Source of the DNA: Cohnella terricola
GTDB lineage: Bacteria; Bacillota; Bacilli; Paenibacillales; Paenibacillaceae
Assembly: GCF_007786475.1 (NCBI RefSeq)
Contig: NZ_VNJJ01000002.1
Location: 248,001 to 312,000 of the forward strand
Direction of reading: 5' to 3'
DNA length: 64,000 nucleotides
The position numbers were made by a program, and so were the translations under genes. This document shows positions 45,007 through 53,890 of the stretch, one piece after another (position 1 is the stretch's first letter; every line of letters begins with the position of its first letter). The notes beneath the pieces were generated by a model that ran no database searches, was not told where the DNA came from, and saw only the letters and a list, made by a program, of their open reading frames with translations.

Positions 45007-45711
45007 TTAAGTTCGCGCTTGCAACGCATCCTTGGCAACCAGCATATAGCCTGTCCCCCGAATCGTAACAATTCTCTCGGGACTGGCAGGATCAGCCTCG
45101 ATTTTTTTACGCAAATTACTGATGTGTACAGCGACCGTCCTCGTATCCTCCAAACTCTCCATTCCCCAGATGAGCTGAAACAACGCATCGACACTAACGA
45201 CACGATTGACGTTTTGTGCCATATAGGACAGTAGACTGAATTCTTTCTTCGATAAAAAGATGGTTTCACTACTCATGATGACGGACTGTGCATTGAAATC
45301 CAGCGTCAAACCCTGTAGCTCCAGCAGTTGTTCTCTTCTACCCGTCGACACTCGGCGAAGATGAGCCTTGATCTTGGCCATGAGTACTCCCGGACTGAAC
45401 GGCTTGGTTACATAGTCGTCGCCGCCATTGGATAACGCACTGATTTTGATCTCGTCTTCCTCACGGCTGCTCAGAAACACAATCGGCGCATTCGTGATGC
45501 TACGTGCGTTCTTGCACCAATCAATGCCGTTTTCATTAGCCAGCAATACATCCAGTACAATCAAATCCGGCTCGAACGATGCAAGCAGCTTCATGGCTTC
45601 TGCCCCGCTGTGGCAATAGGAGGTTATGAAACCATCGCGCTCGCAATACGCCTGAACAATCTCGCATATTTGGGGATCATCGTCGACGATCATGATTTTG
45701 TGAGAGTCCAT
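45007..45711 (-). CDS. OmpR/PhoB-type response regulator (copy 1, kinase partner)
   Basis: 234 residues with a complete receiver (IMIVDDDPQICEIVQAYCER; phospho-Asp in LIVLDVLLANENG; DDYVTKPFSPG) and winged-helix domain (TIFLSKKEFSLLSYMAQNVN; VAVHISNLRKKIEADPASPE). It starts 7 bp after the histidine-kinase stop, so the pair is certainly one operon; GAAGGTGACAGTGTA precedes the ATG. The frame is open 32 codons upstream, but this lies within the kinase gene. Likely target: the glycan cluster just downstream (inference). Confidence 0.9.
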   Translation of the reverse strand: MDSHKIMIVDDDPQICEIVQAYCERDGFITSYCHSGAEAMKLLASFEPDLIVLDVLLANENGIDWCKNARSITNAPIVFLSSREEDEIKISALSNGGDDYVTKPFSPGVLMAKIKAHLRRVSTGRREQLLELQGLTLDFNAQSVIMSSETIFLSKKEFSLLSYMAQNVNRVVSVDALFQLIWGMESLEDTRTVAVHISNLRKKIEADPASPERIVTIRGTGYMLVAKDALQART

Positions 45712-45718
45712 TACACTG

Positions 45719-47866
45719 TCACCTTCCCTCTTCACGAATACAAGGAAGCGATACATAGAAGATCGACCCCGTCTTGCCATCGCTCTCCGCTCGAACCGTC
45801 CCTCCATGCGCTTGTACGATTTCCCTGCATATCGCCAGCCCGAGCCCGCTTCCCTCTACCCCCATCTCCGCGCCCGGTTGATCATACCTGTAATTGCGAT
45901 CGAAGATTTGCTCGAGCTGCTCCGGCGGAATCCCCATGCCTGAGTCTTGCACGCTAATGATCGCATAGCGGGTAAGATTCACCTCATCCACTGTTAGCGC
46001 AATACGCACCGCCCCACCCCCTGGGGTAAACTTCATTGCGTTCGACACTAGATTAAACAACGCCTGCTCCAGTCTTTGCCCATCCATCACGACAACAGGC
46101 GAATCAGATCCTTGATCTTCCTCATCTCCGCAATCCAGCCTGAAATCCAGACCTGCGTCACGCACAACCAGCTCATATTGTTCATAGAACCGGCGCAAGA
46201 AGTGAACCACATGAACCGGCTCCATGCGGTACGAGACTTGTCCCGTCTCCAAATGCGACAAGAAGCTCAACTCCTCGATCATGCGGTTAATCCTTATCGT
46301 GTTTTCCCGGATATACTTCAGGTACTGATCATTGCGTTCCGGTTTGACCCTGTCCTGCACAGCCTCGACATAACCAAGCATGCTGGACAGCGGCATGCGC
46401 AGATCATGCGTGATATAGGCAAGGAGCTTCTTCCTCCCTTGCTCGGATTGAAGCAACTGGTCATACGATAAGCGGAGATCGTCATGAGCTGCGGATAAAG
46501 CCTGTGTGCGTTCCTGCACGGTCCGTTCCAGATTCATATTCATTTCGGTCAGCTTGTTGTTAGCGTTCTGCAGCTCACGTGCAATCCTCTCTTCATTCGA
46601 TGCCGCCCTCGTAAATCTCGAAGAAAGCAGCATCATCTGTGCGATCGTAAACACCAACAGACCCAGCGAAGATGTATTTCCGATTCGCGACCATTCGTTG
46701 TAATATAAAAAGTCATTGACAACCGTCACTAAAGCAACCACCGACATCAGCAGGAAGATCAGCGCTCCCTCCATACGCCGCACAGCCGCATGGGCCAACC
46801 CAACCATCAGATAAACCATATGCAGAACAACCATAACCCCGATAATCGGCAACATTTTGGTATAGATAATGGCAGGGGTCGCCACAACAACGATACAGAA
46901 TGCGCCGGTTACGATCCGCGTGCCACGCCGAAACCAACGCGATACATAATTTGGAAAGATGCAATCAAAGTACATCGTGATGATGTACCCGCTGCTGCAC
47001 AGAATCAGGTACTCGATCTTGAACTGCAATTCCCACGGGAAAGTCGGCCACCATTGTGTGAGCAATAGCTCGCCGACCAGCAACGAGCGGATACCGAGCA
47101 ACAAGGTTAATAGACCAAAATACAATGGAGCCCTGTCTTTGCGTCGCAAGGCGAATAACAGCAGGTGATACACGCCAATGACCAGCAGGCTTGCGGTGAT
47201 GAACATTTCAGCGGCGATGTTCAGATGGGTCCTGACCGTTAACGCATCACTGCCGCCCAACTCGATAGGCTTAGTGATGCCGCCTCGTGTATGATGGAAG
47301 TTGGCTACTTGCATGACCAGATCCACCCTATCATTCTCGGGCTGGAAGAACACCAGCTTCGTTGCCAGACGCGGGATCGTTCTGCTCTTGTCCCGACCAA
47401 CCACGCCGACTTCTGCCAGCAACTCGCCATTCACCCATAATTTATAGGCATGAAAAATAGTCGGCAGCCGCAGAGCAAGCCGCTCGTTCCGATCGTGCTC
47501 GCTAAGGTTTATCACTATTCGAAAGGTTGCATAACCTGTACCGCTCAGCCGCTGGTCATCTAACCGATAACCTAGCCAGGAGTTAGGGATGCTGATCCAG
47601 CGATCATGATTTCCGTCCCTTGACAAGCGATTCTGTATGTCCTCAGGCGACAGCAGCTCTTGCCAGTAGAACGCCCACTCCCCTTGCAGCTTTAGTGGAT
47701 TCTCACTGACATGAACCTGCGTTAAATCCAGAATGCCTTCTTTACTTTCGATCTTGGGGGAATCCGGTACAGAGATGACGGCATAGCTTGCAACCAAGCC
47801 GACAACAACGGCAGCAGCTATATAAAGCAAGATCGTACGTGAACCGAATCGGAGAATACCCCTCAT
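45719..47866 (-). CDS. 7TMR-DISM sensor histidine kinase
   Basis: 715 residues. An N-terminal membrane anchor (TILLYIAAAVVVGLVASYAV) precedes an extracellular beta-jelly-roll sensor of the 7TMR-DISMED2/galactose-binding type (LKLQGEWAFYWQELLSPEDI ... FRIVINLSEHDRNERLALRL). Seven membrane helices (about 215-415) follow, then a coiled coil and the kinase core: H-box AYITHDLRMPLSSMLGYVEA, N-box LFNLVSNAMKFTPGGG, G1 VQDSGMGIP, G2 GSGLGLAICREIV. It phosphorylates the regulator encoded 7 bp downstream. The sensor type suggests a carbohydrate-related signal, which would suit glycan control. Confidence 0.9.
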   Translation of the reverse strand: MRGILRFGSRTILLYIAAAVVVGLVASYAVISVPDSPKIESKEGILDLTQVHVSENPLKLQGEWAFYWQELLSPEDIQNRLSRDGNHDRWISIPNSWLGYRLDDQRLSGTGYATFRIVINLSEHDRNERLALRLPTIFHAYKLWVNGELLAEVGVVGRDKSRTIPRLATKLVFFQPENDRVDLVMQVANFHHTRGGITKPIELGGSDALTVRTHLNIAAEMFITASLLVIGVYHLLLFALRRKDRAPLYFGLLTLLLGIRSLLVGELLLTQWWPTFPWELQFKIEYLILCSSGYIITMYFDCIFPNYVSRWFRRGTRIVTGAFCIVVVATPAIIYTKMLPIIGVMVVLHMVYLMVGLAHAAVRRMEGALIFLLMSVVALVTVVNDFLYYNEWSRIGNTSSLGLLVFTIAQMMLLSSRFTRAASNEERIARELQNANNKLTEMNMNLERTVQERTQALSAAHDDLRLSYDQLLQSEQGRKKLLAYITHDLRMPLSSMLGYVEAVQDRVKPERNDQYLKYIRENTIRINRMIEELSFLSHLETGQVSYRMEPVHVVHFLRRFYEQYELVVRDAGLDFRLDCGDEEDQGSDSPVVVMDGQRLEQALFNLVSNAMKFTPGGGAVRIALTVDEVNLTRYAIISVQDSGMGIPPEQLEQIFDRNYRYDQPGAEMGVEGSGLGLAICREIVQAHGGTVRAESDGKTGSIFYVSLPCIREEGR

Positions 47867-48010
47867 GATGAAATCGACCCCAATCTACAAGATGCGCGAT
47901 AAGTAAGTTGTTTATCTAAATCATATCATCATTAAAGAAAAATGTGCCCTATAAATATCTGAGAGGCGTTGAACGCAAACATCACGATGAGGTCCTATTT
48001 TGAACATAAG

Positions 48011-48035
48011 AAAAACCGTCCACCCCTGGACGGTT
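48011..48035 (-). terminator. Terminator downstream of the dus gene
   Basis: Perfect 9-bp stem AACCGTCCA (48014-48022) / TGGACGGTT (48027-48035), with TTTTTC following on the minus strand. Confidence 0.75.
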
Positions 48036-48065
48036 CATTAACGTGCAAAATGCGTCTTTTAACTA

Positions 48066-48135
48066 CTACTTCCTCACGAGCGACACACAGCACTCCACAT
48101 GGAAAGTATGCGGGAAATATCCACCGGTTGAACCC
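48066..48135 (-). pseudogene. Scar A: 3' end of an rlmD/rumA-type rRNA methyltransferase gene
   Basis: The minus strand reads VQPVD, a one-base deletion, then FPHTFHVECCVSLVRK and TAG. This matches the end of the intact gene at 59647 (VQPVDMFPHTGHVEVVCSLI). At DNA level GGTTCAACCGGTGGATAT and TTCCCGCATAC are identical to the intact gene apart from the missing base. It directly abuts the stop codon of the dus gene. Confidence 0.75.
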
Positions 48136-49119
48136 TTACTGTTCCTCCACTCCGTCATAAGGCTTGTTGTCGAATGCATCGAGCAAGGCACGCGCTTCAT
48201 CTGTTGACTTTACGTTCATTAAGTTATTTCTTAATTCGCTCGCCCCTCGGAATCCACGGACATATATTTTAAAGAAGCGAGGGATGGGCTTGAACGAACG
48301 CGGTTCCGGCGTTGAATAATGATCATGAAGATCCAGATGCAACCGCAGCAGAGCAAGCAATTCCTCACTGCTATGATCCCTTGGCTCCTTCTCGAAGGCA
48401 AATGGATTATTAAAAATACCACGCCCGATCATAATTCCATCTACACCATATTGTTGCGCGAGCTTTAAGCCGACTTGACGGTCAGGTATATCTCCGTTAA
48501 TGGTTAGCAGCGTATCCGGTGCCACCTCATCGCGAAGCTTCTTAATTTCCGGGATTAGCTCCCAATGAGCGTCTGCTTTGCTCATTTCCTCTCTTGTCCG
48601 CAGATGAATGGATAGATTAACGATATCTTGTTTCAAGATATGGGCCAGCCAATCGCGCCATTCGTCTACAGCACTGAATCCAAGCCTTGTTTTTACGCTT
48701 ACGGGCAGTCCTCCCGCTTTGGCTGCTTGAATGATTTCTGCCGCGACTTCGGGACGACAGATCAGGCCGCTTCCTTTCCCATTTTCCGCTACATTAGATA
48801 CAGGACAGCCCATATTGATATCTATACCCTTAAATCCTTGTTCCGCCATGCCGATACTCATCTGACGGAAGTATTCCGGCTTATCTCCCCATATGTGCGC
48901 TACCATCGGTTGCTCATCTTCCGTAAAAGTCAAACGCCCGCGCACGCTCTGGTGCCCATCCGGGTGGCAATAGCTCTCCGTGTTCGTAAACTCTGTAAAG
49001 AATACATCGGGTCTTGCCGCTTCGCTCACGACATGGCGAAAAACAACATCCGTCACATCTTCCATGGGAGCCAGTACAAAAAAAGGCCGCGGCAAATCAC
49101 GCCAAAAGTTAGTCATCAT
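48136..49119 (-). CDS. tRNA-dihydrouridine synthase
   Basis: 327 residues. [20 protein letters not shown] (FMN-site start), [20 protein letters not shown] with the catalytic Cys, [30 protein letters not shown] and [18 protein letters not shown] are the Dus family landmarks. It reduces uridine in the tRNA D-loop using FMN/NADPH. This subtype ([15 protein letters not shown]) is distinct from the DusB near ftsH. Start ATG 49119 (or the adjacent 49116) has GTGAGG upstream; 16 earlier codons lack a site. It ends exactly at an rlmD-type scar. Confidence 0.88.
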   Translation of the reverse strand: MMTNFWRDLPRPFFVLAPMEDVTDVVFRHVVSEAARPDVFFTEFTNTESYCHPDGHQSVRGRLTFTEDEQPMVAHIWGDKPEYFRQMSIGMAEQGFKGIDINMGCPVSNVAENGKGSGLICRPEVAAEIIQAAKAGGLPVSVKTRLGFSAVDEWRDWLAHILKQDIVNLSIHLRTREEMSKADAHWELIPEIKKLRDEVAPDTLLTINGDIPDRQVGLKLAQQYGVDGIMIGRGIFNNPFAFEKEPRDHSSEELLALLRLHLDLHDHYSTPEPRSFKPIPRFFKIYVRGFRGASELRNNLMNVKSTDEARALLDAFDNKPYDGVEEQ

Positions 49120-49272
49120 AACAAAAAACCTCACTATGGATATCGGGACTAAATGTCCCTGCTTCATCTACACTTATAGCATGTTTAAGAACCTTTAATC
49201 AAATGACGGTAATCAAAGGAGCAATCATTTAGACCGACGCCGATTAGTTCTTCAAAAAACGGCAACCCACCT

Positions 49273-50949
49273 TTATTTCGTCACGATAAAGTTAGGTAGA
49301 TTTTTTTCAAGATACTTCATTCTTTCCGAATAATCTTGTTCTGCATGAGTATCCGAAAGTATATCGTTCGACACTAACAAGTCGTAAAATGATTTCAGCA
49401 TCTGGGCTGATATAGCGGAAGTAATCATCATTCTTTGACCGTCGATCAGAACGGAAGATATTTTTTCAGGCTGTACGAGTTCAATCTGTACGCCGTTCCT
49501 GTCGATTATGAAATACATTTCCTTTACGTTTTCAAACACTACATGTTTTACTACTGCCCCGTTAGCCAAGCGACTCTGAACTTCTTTCATGGAATAGCCC
49601 GGAATCGGATCATTTATCAGCAGCCATTTTGCAAAATCTTTTGCATCAATTTCATCTGTATCGTATGTTTTCCAAACCGCGCCATTATCCTTGCTTATCT
49701 CTATTGTGTTATCCATCCTAACACGAAGATAGATTTCGTTGTCCACATAAACTGCACGATACTTTGAAGCCATAAGGCTGTCTATCAACTTCGGTACATC
49801 ATATTTCTTGTTGAATGTTAAATCGTGCGGCATTAAATCCGTTATGGTGGCACCTTGAGATAATGCGGGCACTATTTCGGTAGTGATGACACCTTGATAT
49901 AATGCGGGCTCTACTTCAGCTGAAGGTTCGGCTATAGGATTGTCCACACCCGTAGCAGCTTTCGTTTTGTCCAATGCAGATGTCGCGAAGATGATAACGA
50001 CACTGGCTACAAGCCCAATAGCGAGCATTATCGTGGTGATCGTGATTTTCTTGGTTTTCATGATGGATATAATCCTTTCTTCGGTTGAGTTTTTGGAAAA
50101 GCTACTAATCATCGGCGACAAGCCGATTTTCTTTTCTTCCAACCGGACAAGTGCTCTAGCATAAGTAGCTTTCGTGTTTTCTCCGAATTTCCGTATGACT
50201 GTTTCATCACAGAAAAGCTCGATATCACGGTTAGCAAGAATATACATGACCCATACAAAAGGGTTGAACCAATGGACGCATACGCTAGTGGCAAGAATCC
50301 ATTTTTTGAGTATGTCGAATCGCTTGATGTGCGTAAATTCGTGGGTCAGGACAAGCGCAAGTTGTTTCTCATCGTCATAATCTAAATTTTTCGGCAAGAG
50401 TACAACAGGCCGAAAAATACCGTACGTAAGCGGCGTTGAAATCTGCTCTAGTTGCCTGATTTGAACATCCCGCCATAACAAATTTGAATGCTGCCATTTT
50501 CTTATAAAATCGTTTCTTATAGGCACAGCCATTTTGTAGATTTGGCGATACCTTAAATGCGGAACGATAAAAAATAAAGCACATAACGTAAAACCAACTA
50601 ACCACACCCATACGATGGGCGATATTTGTGAAGCCGTCTTCAGCGGCATAATCGGCGCGGTCACATGTTCTGTAAGGGGTGGCATGATTACCGTAGTTCC
50701 ATTAACAAATGTTGAACTTTCCGGCGTGGGAATCAATTGCGGCACTGTAAATATTCTGCTTAAATATTCCGCTACCGTAAAAATGCTAAATTGCGATTGA
50801 ACTGAAATAGGTACAAGCAATTGAATTAGTGCAACGCCCCAAAGAAGCATAAAGGTGATTTTGGGCAGCTTGTGAATGAACAAGGAACGTAAGAAGATAA
50901 CTGCAAGAATAAAGACGGAAGCCGAGATGCTTATTTGTAGTAACGGCAT
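49273..50949 (-). CDS. BlaR1/MecR1-like M56 membrane protease with non-standard sensor region
   Basis: 558 residues. Membrane helices at about 5-60 and 110-130, and the zinc-protease motif HEFTHIKRFDILKKW followed by NRDIELFCDETVIR, as in M56 antirepressors that cleave BlaI-type repressors; a further helix at about 305-325 (TIMLAIGLVASVVIIFATSA). The external about 230 residues (KYDVPKLIDSLMASKYRAVY ... VQPEKISSVLIDGQRMMITS) lack the penicillin-binding SxxK/KTG motifs of true BlaR1, so the signal is probably not a beta-lactam. It starts 9 bp after the repressor gene with GAGGTGAGGGA upstream. Confidence 0.83.
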   Translation of the reverse strand: MPLLQISISASVFILAVIFLRSLFIHKLPKITFMLLWGVALIQLLVPISVQSQFSIFTVAEYLSRIFTVPQLIPTPESSTFVNGTTVIMPPLTEHVTAPIMPLKTASQISPIVWVWLVGFTLCALFFIVPHLRYRQIYKMAVPIRNDFIRKWQHSNLLWRDVQIRQLEQISTPLTYGIFRPVVLLPKNLDYDDEKQLALVLTHEFTHIKRFDILKKWILATSVCVHWFNPFVWVMYILANRDIELFCDETVIRKFGENTKATYARALVRLEEKKIGLSPMISSFSKNSTEERIISIMKTKKITITTIMLAIGLVASVVIIFATSALDKTKAATGVDNPIAEPSAEVEPALYQGVITTEIVPALSQGATITDLMPHDLTFNKKYDVPKLIDSLMASKYRAVYVDNEIYLRVRMDNTIEISKDNGAVWKTYDTDEIDAKDFAKWLLINDPIPGYSMKEVQSRLANGAVVKHVVFENVKEMYFIIDRNGVQIELVQPEKISSVLIDGQRMMITSAISAQMLKSFYDLLVSNDILSDTHAEQDYSERMKYLEKNLPNFIVTK

Positions 50950-50958
50950 TCCCTCACC

Positions 50959-51318
50959 TCATTCCAAACTATCGATAAGACGTTTCAAGCGGCTAATTTC
51001 TTCTGTCGACAGTCGTTTCTGTCCCAACAATGAAGCAATCAGTCTGTCGGGGGCGCCATCATACATTTTATTAATCAGTTCCGTTGTTTCGTGTTCTTGC
51101 GCCTGTTCCCGTGTAACAACCGCATGGCAAACGAAATTAGGCTCATGCCGCTCGATCGCCCCTTTATCAAGGCATCTCTTGATGATGGTATACGTTGTTG
51201 TTTTACTCCAACCTACTTTTTCTTTTGTAATTTCCGCAATTCTCTTTGCGGGGGTATCGCCATCTCTCCACAAGATTTCCATAATATTAAGCTCGCTATC
51301 GTATAGCTTCATAACCAA
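50959..51318 (-). CDS. BlaI/MecI/CopY-family repressor
   Basis: 119 residues. Winged helix with LYDSELNIMEILWRDGDTPA, KRIAEITKEKVGWSKTTTYT and LDKGAIERHEPNFVCHAVVT, followed by a dimerisation helix (RLIASLLGQKRLSTEEISRL). It should bind the two dyads just upstream and repress its own operon until cleaved by the M56 partner. Start is taken as TTG 51318, with GAGGTG about 8 bases upstream; an ATG two codons later is the alternative. Confidence 0.88.
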   Translation of the reverse strand: MVMKLYDSELNIMEILWRDGDTPAKRIAEITKEKVGWSKTTTYTIIKRCLDKGAIERHEPNFVCHAVVTREQAQEHETTELINKMYDGAPDRLIASLLGQKRLSTEEISRLKRLIDSLE

Positions 51319-51341
51319 ATGAATACACCTCGTTCATTATT

Positions 51342-51388
51342 ATTCTACTGCTGTAGAATCACACATCAATATTCTACTTGAGTAGAAT
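51342..51388. promoter_or_regulatory. Two BlaI-type operators
   Basis: ATTCTAC-TGCT-GTAGAAT (51342-51359) and ATTCTAC-TTGA-GTAGAAT (51371-51388): identical 7-bp arms with 4-bp spacers, centres 29 bp apart, immediately upstream of the BlaI-like gene. Size and symmetry fit BlaI/MecI dimers. The same dyad was not noticed elsewhere in the window. Confidence 0.85.
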
Positions 51389-51820
51389 CGTTTTGTCGAT
51401 AGAGCCCTGTAATTTTCTTACACTAATTCTCACTTTCCCATGCAGCCCTTCTTAATTGTCTTTGAATTTTAATATTCAATACGAAAAAGACACCGATTAT
51501 TCGACGTCAATCCATTGTTTTATATCGTCCACATACGCCAATTCTTCGGTTCCATCGTCCGCCACCCATACGATAAGGGCTTCCACGTGGAAGGCGCTTC
51601 GCGCAGTGAGCAAAAAGCTACATGCTTATTGCAAATCTCCAACATAGGCGTGTTCTTTGCGTGAGACGGATTGCACGGCGACAATAAGTCTTCGAAGATG
51701 AACTTGTGCCAACGTAATGCTCTTAGCATTTTCAGTGATATCCGACTCGAAGTATGCAGACAGGGGCTGCCGGCATCGCTTGTGCGATTGCCGAAACAGC
51801 CCCTGTCGTGTTAACGATCT
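51389..51820. other. Region without an intact gene
   Basis: About 430 bp between the BlaI operators and the RCC1 fragment. The minus strand holds a short open stretch ending EALIVWVADDGTEELAYVDD, IKQWIDVE and a stop near 51508, preceded by a stop within about 35 codons. It looks like the tail of a lost gene, but the family is not recognised. Nothing else is supported. Confidence 0.4.
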
Positions 51821-52030
51821 TTATTGTTCATGACCTCCGACAAGCGGAATGGTTATCGGTTCGTAGACGCTGGTCTGTGTGCCGTTCCCCAGTTGACCAT
51901 AACCGTTGTATCCCCAGATCAACAGTTTCCCGCCATCGCTCACGGCGCTGCTGCTCATATAGCCTGCAGTGATCGCCGTCACCGAGCTGCCTACATTCAA
52001 TTCAGCGGGAGCCAAACGCTCCAACAGCAC
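51821..52030 (-). pseudogene. RCC1-repeat protein, C-terminal fragment
   Basis: The minus strand reads SSVTAITAGYMSSSAVSDGG, KLLIWGYNGYGQLGNGTQTS and a stop after VGGHEQ. WGYNGYGQLGNGT is a textbook RCC1 (beta-propeller) repeat. Only about one and a half repeats remain. It joins the end of the truncated GT2 gene in a different frame around 52000-52030. Confidence 0.7.
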
Positions 52031-52706
52031 ACCTTCGAACCGTCGCCAAGTCCACCGGATCGTTCGGATCCATGGGCGGCGGTTCGAGCCAGAAGACAAC
52101 GCTGCCTTCCGCGATGTATAGATCGTAGTTCAGCATCAAAGCGCGGTAGCACAGATCATCGTCCTCGTAAGTCTCGATTTCGAAGCGCTCATCGAAGCCG
52201 CCGATGCGATCATAGCATTCGCGAGGTATCATCATGAGCAAACTGATGAGCCTTGGCACCCGGGTATAGACATCCGACTTGTTAAGCCTCAGAATTGGCG
52301 CCGATTGATAGAGATGCTCCTTGTTCTTGAAGAGCACCGAAATCCGCTGCTCCCCGCTGACGTCATTCATCATCGGTCCTGCGATAGCCGCATTGGGGTG
52401 CTTATCCAAACAGCCCGACAAAGCCTCCAGCCAGCCTTCGCTCACCATGATCTGATCCCGAAGGAAGACGATCCGTTCTCCAGAAGACGCCGCTGCGCCC
52501 AGATTGTAGGCGGAGGCTACGCTTTTGCCTTCGTTGCGAATGACCCGATGTTCGTATTCAAAAGTCAAAAAATTAATTACATCGTCCAATCCATCATCGG
52601 CTACGATCAGCAGTTCGTAGGGGATTGACGTGAATTGTTGGATACGATCCAGACATTGGACGGCCAAACGATAATGCTGCGCGTAGAGGACGATACTAAT
52701 CTTCAT
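52002..52706 (-). CDS. GT2-family glycosyltransferase, probably 3' truncated
   Basis: 234 residues. ISIVLYAQHYRLAVQCLDRI, YELLIVADDGLDDV, SVASAYNLGAAASSGERIVF, FLRDQIMVSEGWLEALSGCL and GGFDERFEIETYEDDDLCYR are GT2 features with an acidic metal site. After LYIAEGSVVFWLEPPPMDPN the frame runs into sequence that, in another frame, continues as an RCC1 fragment, so the native C-terminus seems lost by fusion or deletion. ATG 52706 has GAGGGAAGG upstream. Possibly inactive. Confidence 0.65.
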   Translation of the reverse strand: MKISIVLYAQHYRLAVQCLDRIQQFTSIPYELLIVADDGLDDVINFLTFEYEHRVIRNEGKSVASAYNLGAAASSGERIVFLRDQIMVSEGWLEALSGCLDKHPNAAIAGPMMNDVSGEQRISVLFKNKEHLYQSAPILRLNKSDVYTRVPRLISLLMMIPRECYDRIGGFDERFEIETYEDDDLCYRALMLNYDLYIAEGSVVFWLEPPPMDPNDPVDLATVRRCAVGAFGSR

Positions 52707-53040
52707 TACGATATAACCTTCCCTCTCATGTAAACACCCGTGTCCCTCGACAATGCGACATAATATGAGTCGTAAATGAAAATTCGACAACGGTTTTCCG
52801 ACGAAAAAACATACTAAACACCATGGTGATGATTAAGAACCGAATACTCCCCTCAATTCACCACAATTTTTGTCGATTTTTCCCCTCTAACTTTATCATG
52901 GAAGATGGGACCACATGTGAATTACAAAGAAAACTTTAAGTTCGCGCTTACATACAAAATCAAAAGGACATGTTTCCTTGACTCAATTCATGTTTGATTT
53001 CGAAGCTCAATTTCATTCCCTCCTTGACTAAAATAAAAAA
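52707..53040. other. Intergenic region with one response-regulator scar
   Basis: Apart from the scar at 52898-52951 there is no credible coding sequence here. It ends at the hairpin at 53041. Confidence 0.5.
52898..52951 (-). pseudogene. Scar of a third response-regulator 3' end
   Basis: The stretch CATGGAAGATGGGACC...GAAAACTTTAAGTTCGCGCTT closely matches the 3' flank and last codons of the regulator at 45007 (CATGGTAGATTAGCCC...GAAAACTTTAAGTTCGCGCTT). Only the final three or four codons (ARELK-type frame) plus the downstream flank survive. Confidence 0.65.
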
Positions 53041-53080
53041 CGCCCCAATTAACCCTGCTCGGTGCAGGATCATTGGGGCG
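53041..53080 (-). terminator. Hairpin, probable terminator
   Basis: CGCCCCAA (53041-53048) / TTGGGGCG (53073-53080) with an inner CCTGC/GCAGG stem, followed on the minus strand by TTTTTTATTTTAG. Confidence 0.65.
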
Positions 53081-53105
53081 TGCTTCGCCACTTTGAGTGA
53101 AATAT

Positions 53106-53264
53106 CGTATAAAATTCAATCGGTACCGTCTAATTAAGCCTATTCATACGATTATTCGTACAAAATCTATGATTTCGTCGCCATCAGACGTCCTTATGTA
53201 CGAAAAAACGTACAAAATGGCTCTAACTACACCCAAGCCAGGGTCATTTGTACGTTTTATCGTA
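53106..53264. repeat. Periodic array of TACG-N6-CGTA dyads (52-bp spacing)
   Basis: Three dyads start at 53147 (TACGATTATTCGTA), 53199 (TACGAAAAAACGTA) and 53251 (TACGTTTTATCGTA), exactly 52 bp apart; a half-site CGTATAAAAT lies at 53106. CGTA(C/T)AAAAT recurs at the right side of the first units. The sequences between dyads are unrelated. It lies upstream of nothing intact; the nearest minus-strand feature is scar B. Confidence 0.7.
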
Positions 53265-53322
53265 GTCGCTTCAATCTGACGGGATTCGATTGTTATTTCC
53301 GCAGCTTTTTCTGAGCTTTACC

Positions 53323-53388
53323 TCTGCAACACTTCTTACAAGTAACGCGACATTTTCAACGTGTGTCGTATGAGGGAACATAGTCTAC
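53323..53388 (-). pseudogene. Scar B: 3' end of an rlmD/rumA-type gene
   Basis: The minus strand reads VD, a one-base insertion, then MFPHTTHVENVALLVRSVAE. This is the RlmD/RlmCD-type C-terminal motif (VDMFPHTxHVE). The sequence upstream shows no methyltransferase similarity. Confidence 0.7.
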
Positions 53389-53608
53389 TTGGTTCCTATC
53401 TACCGAGGCCGACTAAATCCATGATTTATTAGGGTTTTCCCGATTCAAATATGCTTCTGTTTGGTTGCCGTTTGCTCTCTAATGGAAGCTTTCGTCCCCC
53501 ATCCGTCCCCGATTATATAAATAAGGTGGTTGCACACTAAATCAAATGTAATGTGTCTTTAAGTAGTCCTCTCCGGATGCTTAGCCTGAGAACAGCCCAA
53601 GCCCAAAA

Positions 53609-53735
53609 TTAATCAACTAGCTGTGTTGGTTCTTGATTTACGATGACCAATTTTGCTCCTTTACTCTTAGCCTGCAAAGGAAATTGATTAGCGGGACTTA
53701 CTTGCAAGGATGAATCTAGTACAATAAAAAAACAA
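53609..53735 (-). pseudogene. Scar of a sirtuin (NAD-dependent deacylase) 3' end
   Basis: The minus strand reads FFIVLDSSLQVSPANQFPLQ, AKSKGAKLVIVNQEPTQLVD and TAA (53609-53611). It matches the end of CobB/Sir2 proteins (VLGTSLQVYPA ... GAKLVIVNxEPT). The usual GTS is changed to DSS, and the catalytic His domain and zinc site are missing. Confidence 0.7.
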
Positions 53736-53890
53736 AGAGCGTACCAACGAAAAAACTTGTCGGAACGCTCATTATTAATAACTTGCAATTATTAAAATGC
53801 TCGAGGCCGAGATTCGGTCCGCCCCTCATCGCCTTCACCTATAAGAAGATCTTTTCTGTATGTTGACAATATACACTCCACACGCGTGCA

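Larger units (their letters stand above)
44128..45727 (-). repeat. Tandem duplication of a response-regulator gene
   Basis: Two highly similar copies, about 44128-44876 and 44977-45727, cover the whole gene plus its ribosome-site region and about 30 bp beyond the stop (shared GTAGATTAGCC-ATTT-TGAA...AAAGAAAACTTT). A third, gene-less copy of the 3' end is at 52898-52951. Confidence 0.85.

Noticed and set aside
49273..51318. Calling the BlaI/BlaR1 pair a beta-lactam resistance system
   Set aside because: The sensor region lacks penicillin-binding motifs and no beta-lactamase or resistant PBP gene is adjacent.
53106..53264. Reading the TACG dyad array as a CRISPR array
   Set aside because: The repeats are short, diverged palindromes, only three or four in number, and no cas gene is visible.
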